From an uncultured Tateyamaria sp. (GTDB taxonomy: Bacteria > Pseudomonadota > Alphaproteobacteria > Rhodobacterales > Rhodobacteraceae): 64,000 nt of DNA. Of this stretch, positions 56,649 to 64,000 are shown piece by piece. Below the pieces are notes generated by a model that searched no databases, was not told where the DNA came from, and saw only the letters and a program-made list of their open reading frames with translations. A program made the translations under genes and the position numbers. The stretch is from the NCBI RefSeq assembly GCF_947503415.1, contig NZ_CANNDS010000002.1, positions 868,001 to 932,000 of the forward strand, written 5' to 3'. The stretch's first letter is position 1. Each line of letters starts with the position of its first letter.

Positions 56649-57677
56649 ATGCCTGACACCATCGAACAACTACTGAACGACGATAAATCCTTCGACGGGT
56701 TCTCGCGGGCCCAGATCTCTATGGTGGTGACCAACCCGCACCTCGAAGACAATCCAATCGTCTATGTGAACCAGGCCTTCACGCGCAGCACGGGCTACGG
56801 CCGATCCGCGTCGATCGGCCGGAACTGCCGCTTTTTGCAGGGCGAAGGCACCCGGAAGGCCGATGTCGACAAGCTGCGCGCTGGTATCGAATCCGAAGAC
56901 GGTGCGACCGTCGACATTCTGAACTACCGCGCCAACGGCGAGCCGTTCATGAACCGCTTGATCGTTGCGCCCGTCTACGATCAGGCCGAACGCATCCAGT
57001 ACTTTGTGGGCATCCAAAAGGAACTGCGCCAAGGCGAACAGTCAACAAGCGCGGAAGAGATCAACGCGCAACTGATCGAAATTCAGAACCGTGTTGCGTC
57101 GGACCTGTCAATGATCATCGGCATGATCCGCCAGCAATCGGGCTCAACCTCGGTGCCCGAAGACTTCGCGGCCCTCAGCCGTCGCATTGAAACTCTCCAA
57201 TTGCTGTACGAAGAGATGAAGCTGAGCGATCAGCAATCGAACCGTGACAGTATCCAGATGGGCAGCTATCTGTCTCGTTTGGCTGCGGCCATCGCCCATA
57301 TCGAAGGGCGGTCGGGCATTCGTCTTTCACTACAGATCGAACCTCTCGAAGTGCCGATTGAGACAGCCACGCGGGTTGGTCTGGTGCTATCCGAGCTGCT
57401 GACAAACGCGTTTCAGCATGCCTTCGACCGGATCGACATGGGTCTGGTTGAGGTGCGAATGAGCCAATTGAGCGCCGGAGGGCTCCGTCTGATCGTGGCC
57501 GATGACGGCGTCGGTGTTCCACATGACATGGAATGGCCCAACAGCAAGACTGTGGGCGGGCGAATCGTGTGCGGCTTGATCGAAGGCCTTGAGGGCACGC
57601 TTAATCTCGGCCGCGGCGCGGCTGGCAGTTTCATCACCATCGACGTGCCTGCGGGCGCGGCACTCACCGACGAATAA
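56649..57677 (+). CDS. LOV-domain sensor histidine-kinase-like protein with degenerate phosphoacceptor
   Basis: A 342-residue cytoplasmic protein. Residues 18-126 form a LOV domain; GRNCRFLQG with Cys60 is the canonical flavin-adduct motif and ILNYRANGEPFMN and FVGIQKEL complete it. Residues 140-170 are the dimerisation helix of an HWE/HisKA_2-type kinase, but at the expected HRVKNN position the sequence is NRVASD (Asn147). The HATPase part is intact: ELLTNAFQHAF (Asn253), DDGVGVP (285-291) and a C-terminal G-rich end. It may bind ATP and light but lacks the usual His. It sits 11 bp after scoA and 9 bp before scoB, so all three are probably co-transcribed. Confidence 0.85.
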   Translation: MPDTIEQLLNDDKSFDGFSRAQISMVVTNPHLEDNPIVYVNQAFTRSTGYGRSASIGRNCRFLQGEGTRKADVDKLRAGIESEDGATVDILNYRANGEPFMNRLIVAPVYDQAERIQYFVGIQKELRQGEQSTSAEEINAQLIEIQNRVASDLSMIIGMIRQQSGSTSVPEDFAALSRRIETLQLLYEEMKLSDQQSNRDSIQMGSYLSRLAAAIAHIEGRSGIRLSLQIEPLEVPIETATRVGLVLSELLTNAFQHAFDRIDMGLVEVRMSQLSAGGLRLIVADDGVGVPHDMEWPNSKTVGGRIVCGLIEGLEGTLNLGRGAAGSFITIDVPAGAALTDE

Positions 57678-57686
57678 GGACAATCG

Positions 57687-58313
57687 ATGCCCTGGGATCG
57701 CAACCAAATGGCGGCGCGCGCCGCACAGGAACTTGAAGACGGCTGGTATGTGAACCTTGGGATTGGCATCCCGACGCTGGTGTCCAACTATATCCCCGAC
57801 GGGATAGAAGTGACGTTGCAATCCGAAAACGGCATGCTGGGCATGGGCCCCTTTCCTGTTGAAGGTACCGAAGATGCGGACCTGATCAACGCGGGCAAGC
57901 AAACCATCACCGAGCTGCCCCAGACCGCCTATTTCGACAGTGCGCAAAGTTTTGGAATGATCCGCGGCGGCAAGATTGCGATGGCCATCCTTGGGGCCAT
58001 GGAAGTGGCCGAAAACGGCGACCTCGCCAACTGGATGATCCCGGGCAAGCTGGTAAAAGGCATGGGCGGCGCCATGGATCTGGTCGCAGGGGTTGGCCGC
58101 GTGGTCGTGGTCATGGACCACACGAACAAACACGGCGACAGCAAGGTTCTTACCGAATGCACCCTGCCCCTGACTGGCAAGGGCGTGGTGGACCGCATTA
58201 TTACGAACCTTGGCGTGCTGGATGTCGTCGATGGCGGCCTGAAGATTGTCGAAGTGGCCGACGGCGTGACAGAAGACGAGCTGCGCGCTGCAACGCAGGC
58301 TACACTTGTCTGA
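57687..58313 (+). CDS. scoB: 3-oxoacid CoA-transferase subunit B
   Basis: A 208-residue beta subunit. The catalytic Glu is in [12 protein letters not shown] (about residue 49) and [15 protein letters not shown] precedes it. [14 protein letters not shown] is near the C-terminus. It pairs with the subunit at 55942. Its stop overlaps the next gene by 8 bp. Confidence 0.93.
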   Translation: MPWDRNQMAARAAQELEDGWYVNLGIGIPTLVSNYIPDGIEVTLQSENGMLGMGPFPVEGTEDADLINAGKQTITELPQTAYFDSAQSFGMIRGGKIAMAILGAMEVAENGDLANWMIPGKLVKGMGGAMDLVAGVGRVVVVMDHTNKHGDSKVLTECTLPLTGKGVVDRIITNLGVLDVVDGGLKIVEVADGVTEDELRAATQATLV

Positions 58314-58596
58314 ATTCGAGATCACGCGAGAAGATGGCGAGACAAAAGGCCGGTACGTTCTGATCCATGACGGTGCCGAGGCCGAGTTGACCTATTCCAT
58401 TCTGTCTCCGCAGACACGCATTGCCGATCACACGGGCGTGCCCGATGCCATGCGGGGCACAGGGGCCGGACAGGCACTGGTCAAACGACTGGTCGAGGAC
58501 GCCCGGGCCGAAGGGTGGAAAATCGTGCCGCTTTGTCCTTTTGTAAACGCACAGCGCGCCATGCACCCTGAGTGGGCGGACGCCTTCAACGTCTAG
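58306..58596 (+). CDS. Small GNAT-like acetyltransferase (YjdJ/GNAT-YegP type)
   Basis: A 96-residue protein of the short GNAT-related family. [41 protein letters not shown] and the ending VPLCPFVNA with a final WADAF match it. The start is a TTG overlapping scoB by 8 bp. Function unknown, perhaps protein or CoA-ester acetylation. Confidence 0.85.
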   Translation: MSEFEITREDGETKGRYVLIHDGAEAELTYSILSPQTRIADHTGVPDAMRGTGAGQALVKRLVEDARAEGWKIVPLCPFVNAQRAMHPEWADAFNV

Positions 58597-58653
58597 GCTG
58601 CCGCATATCCAGCTTTGGATCGCGCGGCGGGATCCGTCGAAACAACGTGGCCT

Positions 58654-59463
58654 TCACTTCAACGCCGCGAACACACACCCATCGCTGACCAGCTGTGGTG
58701 GCGTCACGCACAACCCCTGAGCCACCTGAAACGTCGCCAGAACCTTGGGCACGTAGTCGCGCGTTTCGGCAAAGGGGGGCACGCCCTGATGTGATTTAAC
58801 CGCACCCTCGCCCGCGTTATATCCAGCCAGAACAAGCACCGGATCACGCTCGAATCGGTCCATGAGCCAATCCAGATACTTTACGCCCCCTGCAATGTTC
58901 TGATCGGGGGCAAAGCTGTCTTGCACTCCAAAGCGGGCCGCGGTGTCAGGCATCAACTGCATGAGACCTTGTGCCCCGGCGCCGCTTTCCGCGTCAGCAC
59001 GCCCAGCCGATTCAACCATCATCACCGCCAAGACCAAAGCCGGTGACACGTCGGTGCCAATCGTGGCTTTCAGGATTTCGATGCCTTGGGTTTGCGCAAG
59101 TGTCTGCATCTGCTGCAGCCGAGGGACAGGCACCGGTTGCTCAGCCCGCGCCAAAGCGCGCAGCGCTTGATCCAGACGGCCAGGTCCAGCTTCTTCCAAT
59201 TCAGGCGACACATCCTGCCAGAACCAGTCGAACCGGGCCGTGCGCGGCACCGCGCTTGCAGTCTCTGCCGTCTCCTGTGGGGCGGGATCAGAGCTTGCGG
59301 GCGCATCTGGATCGATCTGAACCGTAATCAGACGCTTGGCGCCGGCCTTGGGTGGCGACACACGTTTGGCAGAGAAATCCTTGAACGGTGGTGGATCGTC
59401 GGCGGCCACATCCCCAGCCACCAGCGCAAGCGCCATGAATATGCCAACGGACAATCGAACCAT
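58654..59463 (-). CDS. Lytic transglycosylase
   Basis: A 269-residue exported murein hydrolase. The signal peptide runs VRLSVGIFMALALVAGDVAA (cleavage near 21). The SLT catalytic domain (about residues 135-260) has MMVESAGRADA with the catalytic Glu, AQGLMQLMPDTAARFGV, and VLAGYNAGEGAV. It cuts peptidoglycan glycan strands, possibly to make room for the adjacent pilus. The ATG at 59463 is preferred over a longer frame without a ribosome site. Confidence 0.9.
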   Translation of the reverse strand: MVRLSVGIFMALALVAGDVAADDPPPFKDFSAKRVSPPKAGAKRLITVQIDPDAPASSDPAPQETAETASAVPRTARFDWFWQDVSPELEEAGPGRLDQALRALARAEQPVPVPRLQQMQTLAQTQGIEILKATIGTDVSPALVLAVMMVESAGRADAESGAGAQGLMQLMPDTAARFGVQDSFAPDQNIAGGVKYLDWLMDRFERDPVLVLAGYNAGEGAVKSHQGVPPFAETRDYVPKVLATFQVAQGLCVTPPQLVSDGCVFAALK

Positions 59464-59833
59464 GAAACTGCTCTCACTTTGACGCCCGTTCTGTGCCGGG
59501 CTTTCCTGATTTATCGCAAAAATAGGCGTTTCAGGCCAGTATGAAGGCACAAAAGATGGCAAAGCTGCCACATTTGCCACTCCGATTAACGAAAATTACA
59601 CGAATTGAAAATCGGCCTAAATAACTTTTCATTAAAAACCAAAGGCTTAGTCGATTTTCGCGAAATAAAGGGACGCAGACGCGAAATCCTCAATATGCCG
59701 CCAAATTCGTGCCCCAATCCCCCGACTATATAGCGGCATACCAAGTCGGACACGGGCCAATGAGAGAGAGCGGCCCACCAAGGACGACAAGGTTAAACGT
59801 AAAAATCTACTGATCCTTTGGAGGGACACTATC
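59464..59833. other. AT-rich control region before the pilin genes
   Basis: A 370-bp divergent gap between the transglycosylase and the first flp gene. It is AT-rich in the middle and holds the palindrome TTTCGCGAAA (59656-59665) and a strong GGAGGG site before the pilin ATG. I see no gene, and no clear -35/-10 pair. Confidence 0.55.
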
Positions 59834-60037
59834 ATGATCAAGTTCATCAAAAACTTCCGTAACGACGAAGACGGCGCCGTAACAGTTGACTGGGTTGTTC
59901 TGACCGCTGCCGTGGTTGGCCTGGCGATTGCTGCTTACAGCTCGATCGAATCCGGTGCCACCGGCCTGACAGACGCAACTGACACCTTCCTGGGTCAGCA
60001 GACTGTTGGTTCGATCGGCGAGCCTGCCGGCGAATAA
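59834..60037 (+). CDS. flp: Flp-family type IVb pilin (first copy)
   Basis: A 67-residue prepilin. The short basic leader ends ...EDG and the mature part starts AVTVDWVVLTAAVVGLAIA, the hydrophobic stalk. Position +5 is Asp and +6 Trp where many Flp pilins have Glu and Tyr. It would be cut by a CpaA-type peptidase and assembled into a thin adhesive tad pilus. GGAGGG precedes the ATG. A terminator follows directly. Confidence 0.92.
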   Translation: MIKFIKNFRNDEDGAVTVDWVVLTAAVVGLAIAAYSSIESGATGLTDATDTFLGQQTVGSIGEPAGE

Positions 60038-60063
60038 TATTCTGACCTAACCGTCTGAATATC

Positions 60064-60099
60064 GGGGCCGTGACCGCAACTGGACGCGGCCCCTTTTTT
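60064..60099 (+). terminator. Terminator after the first flp gene
   Basis: GGGGCCG (60064-60070) and CGGCCCC (60087-60093) form a 7-bp stem followed by six T. This would leave most transcripts monocistronic and make the first pilin the most abundant. Confidence 0.8.
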
Positions 60100-60137
60100 G
60101 AAAGCAGTCCATTTCAGTTGTTGTACAGAGGCCCGAC

Positions 60138-60323
60138 ATGATCCGTTTCCTTAAAGTTTTTTATGGCAGTGATGATGGCGCGGTTACCGTAGATTGGGTT
60201 GTTCTTTGCGCGGCGATTGTCGGTCTTGCCATCGCGATCATCACCGGAATTCAAACCGGCGCACTGACCATGACCGGCAATGTCGGAACGTTCTTCGAGA
60301 CCAACTTCTTCCAGGGCGAGTAA
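60138..60323 (+). CDS. flp: Flp-family type IVb pilin (second copy)
   Basis: A 61-residue prepilin. The leader MIRFLKVFYGSDDG is followed by AVTVDWVVLCAAIVGLAIAI, close to the first copy, but the tail (TGNVGTFFETNFFQGE) differs. A cysteine lies in the stalk. It may be a minor or alternate pilin. A second terminator follows. Confidence 0.9.
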   Translation: MIRFLKVFYGSDDGAVTVDWVVLCAAIVGLAIAIITGIQTGALTMTGNVGTFFETNFFQGE

Positions 60324-60345
60324 GTAACCGCTCTTGCGAGGCACA

Positions 60346-60379
60346 AAAGACCCGGCCGCTTACCGCGCGCCGGGTCTTT
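60346..60379 (+). terminator. Terminator after the second flp gene
   Basis: AAAGACCCGGC (60346-60356) and GCCGGGTCTTT (60369-60379) form a perfect 11-bp stem with a 12-base loop. The A and T ends let it act in both directions. Confidence 0.75.
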
Positions 60380-60517
60380 GCAATGTTTCGGGGTGCCCTC
60401 TTCAGATGCCTTGGACGTTCCCTACCCCTTCCCAGAAATCGCCACATTCGGCTGGCAGGTAACTCGCAAGAGGTTCCGTCCGTTCTGGTGCAGGAGCCCA
60501 AGCAATGAGGTACTGAA

Positions 60518-61375
60518 ATGCGAATGGTATTTGGTTTGGTCTTGCTGGCTGGGATCGCCTTGGCGGGCGGCGCAGTGTACATGGCCAAGAATTACATCGG
60601 GCAATATCAGACGGCTTTGGCAGCTGAGCGTGCCCAACGCGAAAAGATTGTCCCGACCGTGCCTGTTTTTGTGGCTGAACGTCCGTTGAAATACGGTGAG
60701 ACGCTGGCAGAAGCGGATGTCCGGGCGGTCGACTGGCCGGAAAATGCTCTTCCCGAGGGTGTATTCACTGCTGACAATCCGATTTTCCCCGAAGGCGTGA
60801 GCGAGCGGCGCGTTGTTTTGCGCACCATGGAAAAGAATGAACCGATCCTGGCCGTCAAAGTGACCGAACCGGGCGAAGAAGCGGGCCTGACCTCGCGGCT
60901 TCAACGTGGGATGCGGGCGTTTGCGATCCGTGTGGACGTCGCCTCTGGCGTGTCCGGCTTTCTTCGCCCTGGTGATCGCGTCGACGTATATTGGACAGGT
61001 CGTGTGGATAAAGCCCTTGGCGCCACCCGTGGTGAAGTGACCAAGTTGATCCAACCCGCAATCCAGTTGATCGCCATCGACCAGAATGCCGCCGGTGACC
61101 TTGATGGTGCGATCATCGCGCAAACAGTTACGGTGGCTGTGGCCCCGGCACAGGTCGCCAAACTGGCCCAAGCACAATCAACGGGCCGCCTGTCACTGTC
61201 GCTTGTCGGCGCCGAAGACGACACCGTTGCGGGGTCCATTGAAGTGGACCAACGCGCCCTCCTCGGCATCGAAGCCAAAGAGGTGAAGGTCGAAGTTGAA
61301 GAGGAAAAGACCTGTTCCATCCGCACCCGTCGCGGCGCAGAGGTTGTTCAAATACCGATCCCCTGCACGAACTGA
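60518..61375 (+). CDS. cpaB: Flp pilus assembly protein CpaB
   Basis: A 285-residue periplasmic assembly factor with an N-terminal anchor (VFGLVLLAGIALAGGAVYMA) and the SAF-like ERPLKYGETLAEADVRAVDW segment (about residues 54-73). A second RcpC/CpaB part (about 125-220) has GFLRPGDRVDVYWTGR. It supports the outer-membrane secretin. A hairpin follows at 61401. Confidence 0.92.
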   Translation: MRMVFGLVLLAGIALAGGAVYMAKNYIGQYQTALAAERAQREKIVPTVPVFVAERPLKYGETLAEADVRAVDWPENALPEGVFTADNPIFPEGVSERRVVLRTMEKNEPILAVKVTEPGEEAGLTSRLQRGMRAFAIRVDVASGVSGFLRPGDRVDVYWTGRVDKALGATRGEVTKLIQPAIQLIAIDQNAAGDLDGAIIAQTVTVAVAPAQVAKLAQAQSTGRLSLSLVGAEDDTVAGSIEVDQRALLGIEAKEVKVEVEEEKTCSIRTRRGAEVVQIPIPCTN

Positions 61376-61400
61376 TTGCCCCCATTTCAAGCACTTACCT

Positions 61401-61425
61401 CCGGCGTCACCCTTGGTGGCGCCGG
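61401..61425 (+). terminator. Hairpin between cpaB and cpaC
   Basis: CCGGCGTCACC (61401-61411) and GGTGGCGCCGG (61415-61425) pair over 11 bp, one G-T included, with a 3-base loop. The following tract (TTGCGTTATG) is only weakly T-rich. Confidence 0.5.
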
Positions 61426-61449
61426 TTGCGTTATGTGTGCTGTTGCCAG

Positions 61450-61458
61450 TTATCCACA
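61450..61458 (+). promoter_or_regulatory. Perfect DnaA-box sequence upstream of cpaC
   Basis: TTATCCACA matches the DnaA-box consensus exactly, 116 bp before the cpaC ATG. A single 9-mer can occur by chance in a window of this size. Confidence 0.3.
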
Positions 61459-61573
61459 TAAAAGAAACGCTTGAACCCGTTGATTCTTGCAAAAAAATTG
61501 AAACTGGCTCATGGTGCATGAAATCGCGGGCAAAAAGACCCGACATTGAGGCGTGATCAAAAAGGCAGGTCAC

Positions 61574-63001
61574 ATGAACATTGACGGAATTTTCAAAGCG
61601 GCCCTTCTCGGGCTGTGTTTTGCTGCAGGACCAATTGCGGAAACTGCTTCGGCAGAGAACCTCAGGGTCGTGCGGAAAGCCACGGAATCGACACTCGCTG
61701 TTCCAATGAACCGCGCCGTTGTTGTTGAAAGTGACACGCCCTTTGCGGAACTCAGCATCGCGAACCCGGCGATTGCAGATATCTCATCGCTCAGTGATCG
61801 CACCATCTACGTGCTCGGCAAGTCCCCGGGTTTGACGACACTGACTCTTCTGGACGCAAACGGACGGCTCATCACCAATGTGAATGTGCGTGTCTCGGCC
61901 GACATCTCCGAGTTCAAGGAGCGGCTGCGCCAGATCCTCCCCGGAGAGAAGATCGAAGTGCGTACCGCAAACGACGGCATCGTCCTGTCGGGGATCGTTT
62001 CATCATCCGCACGCCTTCAGCGCGCCTTGGACCTGGCCGAACGGTACGCAGAAGGGCGCGTCAGCAACCTGATGAGCGTCGGCGGCATCCAGCAAGTGAT
62101 GCTCAAGGTGCGCTTTGCCGAGATGAACCGCAGCGTATCAAAGTCACTCAGCTCTTCTTTGTCTCTGGGCGGCACCATCCTTTCGGGTGATGTCGGCCTC
62201 AGTGGCGGCACCGGAACGACTGTGTCCGCAGGCGGCGTCGCAGGCGCGCTCTCCGGCTCCCTGCCAGCAAGCAACACCAACACCGGCGCGATCCTGTTTG
62301 GTTTCAACGCGGGCAACACCCAAGTGGGATTGTTGCTGGAAGCCCTTGAAAGCAAAGGCGTTGTGCGCACGCTCGCAGAACCAAACCTTGTCGCCCTGTC
62401 CGGGCAAGAGGCGCGTTTCCTCGCAGGTGGCGAATATCCTGTGCCAATCGCGCAAGAAGACGGTGTGATCACCGTCGAATTCAAACCATTCGGTATTCAG
62501 CTGAACTTCATTCCCCGCGTAGTGGACGAAGATCTGATCAATCTCGAGCTTGAAGCCTCCGTTTCGGACATCGACCCGACAAACGGCATCACGGCAGATG
62601 GCTTCACCATCGATGCGTTCAGCCGCCGCGAAACGTCCAGCACGGTTGAACTGCGCGACGGCGAAAGCTTTGCTATCGCAGGCCTGCTGCAGGACAACTT
62701 CATCGACAGCAACAATCAGCTGCCATGGCTTGGTGACGTCCCCGTGTTGGGCGCCCTCTTCCGGTCAGCGTCGTACCAACGTGAACAATCCGAGCTGGTG
62801 ATCATCATCACCGCACACCTTGTTTCCCCCGTCCGCGGCGAGGTGCTTGCACTTCCCACGGACCGTATCAAACCGCCGAGTGAACGGGATTTGTTCCTCT
62901 TTGGCCGTACTGCCGCTGGCACGCGCACCCCAAAACAGGGCGCAGCGGGCGAGGTTGCCAAACAGGACTTCTCCGGCTCATATGGCTACGTGTTGGACTA
63001 A
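61574..63001 (+). CDS. cpaC: Flp pilus secretin CpaC (RcpA)
   Basis: A 475-residue outer-membrane secretin. A signal peptide (about residues 1-28, AETASAEN) is followed by a pilus-type N-domain (VVVESDTPFAELSIANPAIA), a BON-like domain (about 110-160) and the secretin core (VGLLLEALESKGVVRTLAEP, about 256-275; VPVLGALFRSASYQREQSEL near 395-414). The ATG at 61574 is chosen over an upstream start. It forms the pilus exit channel. Confidence 0.93.
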   Translation: MNIDGIFKAALLGLCFAAGPIAETASAENLRVVRKATESTLAVPMNRAVVVESDTPFAELSIANPAIADISSLSDRTIYVLGKSPGLTTLTLLDANGRLITNVNVRVSADISEFKERLRQILPGEKIEVRTANDGIVLSGIVSSSARLQRALDLAERYAEGRVSNLMSVGGIQQVMLKVRFAEMNRSVSKSLSSSLSLGGTILSGDVGLSGGTGTTVSAGGVAGALSGSLPASNTNTGAILFGFNAGNTQVGLLLEALESKGVVRTLAEPNLVALSGQEARFLAGGEYPVPIAQEDGVITVEFKPFGIQLNFIPRVVDEDLINLELEASVSDIDPTNGITADGFTIDAFSRRETSSTVELRDGESFAIAGLLQDNFIDSNNQLPWLGDVPVLGALFRSASYQREQSELVIIITAHLVSPVRGEVLALPTDRIKPPSERDLFLFGRTAAGTRTPKQGAAGEVAKQDFSGSYGYVLD

Positions 63002-63011
63002 GGACAGGGTC

Positions 63012-63677
63012 ATGAAACCGATCATCTCCGTTGCATTGGCGGGAACCCTCGCCCTCGGCGCCTGCGGCGCATCCAATGATCCGGTCTATACCCAGTTTTA
63101 TCGCGAAGCTGGCGCACTGGTGGACACAGGCCAATTCGGCAACGCAACAGCCAACAACACCCTGATCCTGACAGGCGAACGTCAATACACCTTTGATCTG
63201 GCCAACCGCTTCGCCTCCGAAGTGGGAACGACTGTGAACTTTGCATTCAATTCCTCGCAACTGGATGCCGGCGCACGTGATGTGCTGCGCGAACAGGCCG
63301 CATGGATCCGCCAGTTCCCTGAAATCCGGTTTCGTGTTTACGGGCATACGGATGCAGTTGGATCGGCAGGCTACAACAAACGTCTGGGCCTCGCCCGCGC
63401 CAACGCGGTCGTTCACTACCTGACGACCCAAGGCATCAGCCGCTCACGGCTGGAGGCAGTGGCGTCGTTCGGTGAAACACAGCCGCTGATCGTGACGCAA
63501 GGGCGCGAACGTCGCAACCGCCGCACCGTGACCGAGGTCAGCGGGTTCGTGAAGTCGCATCCTTCGGTCCTGGACGGCAAGTACGCTCAGATCGTCTATC
63601 GCGACTATGTAGAGTCTGCTGAGGCGACCAGCGGATTGTCCGGAACCAGCGGTTCTGAGTTCCAAACAGACCAGTAA
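63012..63677 (+). CDS. OmpA-family lipoprotein of the tad locus
   Basis: A 221-residue lipoprotein with a lipobox (LALGAC, Cys20) and a C-terminal OmpA peptidoglycan-binding domain (about residues 77-180; VNFAFNSSQLDAGARDVL, FRVYGHTDAVGSAGYNKRL). It takes the place usual for CpaD or an OmpA-like protein between secretin and CpaE, probably holding the secretin to the wall. 10 bp after cpaC. Confidence 0.87.
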   Translation: MKPIISVALAGTLALGACGASNDPVYTQFYREAGALVDTGQFGNATANNTLILTGERQYTFDLANRFASEVGTTVNFAFNSSQLDAGARDVLREQAAWIRQFPEIRFRVYGHTDAVGSAGYNKRLGLARANAVVHYLTTQGISRSRLEAVASFGETQPLIVTQGRERRNRRTVTEVSGFVKSHPSVLDGKYAQIVYRDYVESAEATSGLSGTSGSEFQTDQ

Positions 63678-63697
63678 CCACCCCCCGATATTTCCCG

Positions 63698-63731
63698 AGG
63701 GCCCGCAGACAATCATGTCTCCGGGCCCTTT
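63698..63731 (+). terminator. Terminator after the OmpA-like gene
   Basis: AGGGCCCG and CGGGCCCT form an 8-bp stem continued by five of six pairs (CAGACA with TGTCTC) around a 4-base loop. A short T run (TTTAT) follows. Confidence 0.6.
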
Positions 63732-63853
63732 ATCGTTCTGGAATACCCAACAATTGGAGTTTTTTGGCCCAAATCTCGCCTGAATTCGCTGCGACAACTC
63801 CCCCTGAGGACACGTATGTCCGGCGAAAAGAGCCGGGCGAGGGTCAAAGCATT

Positions 63854-63868
63854 AACCGCTAATTCATC
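63854..63868. promoter_or_regulatory. Near-match to a CtrA site upstream of cpaE
   Basis: TTAA, seven bases, then TTCA (CtrA consensus TTAA-N7-TTAA), one base off. It lies about 41 bp before the cpaE start. CtrA controls pilus genes in Caulobacter; the site is tentative. Confidence 0.3.
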
Positions 63869-63909
63869 AGCGCCGATGCAAGACTCTTTGAACAAAGGAC
63901 GAGTGGGCA

Positions 63910-64000
63910 ATGAGCAGCGTAATGCCGCAACCGGAAACGGCACCAATCACGGCCTGTACGATCAGCCGCGATGTGCAGAACTTCGACCTCCTGATCGAGG
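63910..64000 (+). CDS. cpaE: CpaE-like pilus assembly ATPase (5' part)
   Basis: The first 30 codons are present before the right edge. The peptide MSSVMPQPETAPITACTISR followed by DVQNFDLLIE fits the start of CpaE/TadZ proteins, which have a receiver-like then a MinD-like domain and place the pilus at a cell pole. The call leans on gene order as much as on sequence. Confidence 0.7.
   Translation, partial: MSSVMPQPETAPITACTISRDVQNFDLLIE

Overview
The window is 64 kb of GC-rich chromosome, almost certainly from a marine Roseobacter-group alphaproteobacterium (Rhodobacterales). The signs are the order ctaC-ctaB-small ORF-ctaG-ctaE followed by surf1, thrC and an M16 peptidase, Flp pilins with the GAVTVDW cleavage region, a linked lysC and ptsP, and many ABC and TRAP/TTT-type uptake genes joined by 1-8 bp stop/start overlaps. 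I saw no tRNA or rRNA gene, CRISPR array, insertion sequence or prophage. Function calls rest on reading motifs and family resemblance by eye; no database search was possible.

Layout. 1-6230: start of a TctA-type carboxylate transporter, a divergent LacI regulator, a two-subunit molybdenum hydroxylase of the isoquinoline oxidoreductase type, and an acid-sugar pair (LtnD-like dehydrogenase, Hyi/OtnI-like isomerase). 6250-18649: a galactoside catabolic island. A binding protein, two permeases, GH36 alpha-galactosidase, an SDR dehydrogenase, DgoK, DgoA, an SMP-30 lactonase and GH42 beta-galactosidase run leftward. An IclR regulator and the transporter ATPase run rightward from the same control region. 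Together they make a DeLey-Doudoroff galactose route that lacks only the galactonate dehydratase. 18954-25131: ptsP, a DUF4344 peptidase, lysC and small housekeeping genes. 25310-27794: modABC molybdate uptake, which would feed enzymes such as the one at the left end.

27787-45335: mixed genes. These include an HlyD/membrane-protein pair, a SulP anion transporter, an unusual 208-residue protein that resembles a eukaryotic RGS domain (34405-35031), a methylthioadenosine/adenine salvage operon (mtnP, DUF2927, lysE, apt), a glycolate oxidase-like flavoprotein, and thrC with an M16 peptidase. 45412-48887: cytochrome aa3 oxidase subunits II and III with their assembly factors; subunit I is not here. 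49074-54998: tldD, dprA, topA and a MarR regulator.

55942-58596: a 3-oxoacid CoA-transferase operon with a LOV blue-light sensor kinase inserted between the A and B subunit genes. The kinase keeps the photoactive cysteine and an ATPase domain but has Asn where the phosphoacceptor His should be. 59834-64000: the start of a tad/Flp pilus locus with two tandem pilins each followed by a terminator hairpin, then cpaB, cpaC, an OmpA-like lipoprotein and the first codons of cpaE.

The best leads for new biology are the RGS-like protein and the LOV/pseudo-kinase inside the CoA-transferase operon. Next come the paired IclR operator sites and the candidate galactose dehydrogenase that lacks the usual SDR lysine.
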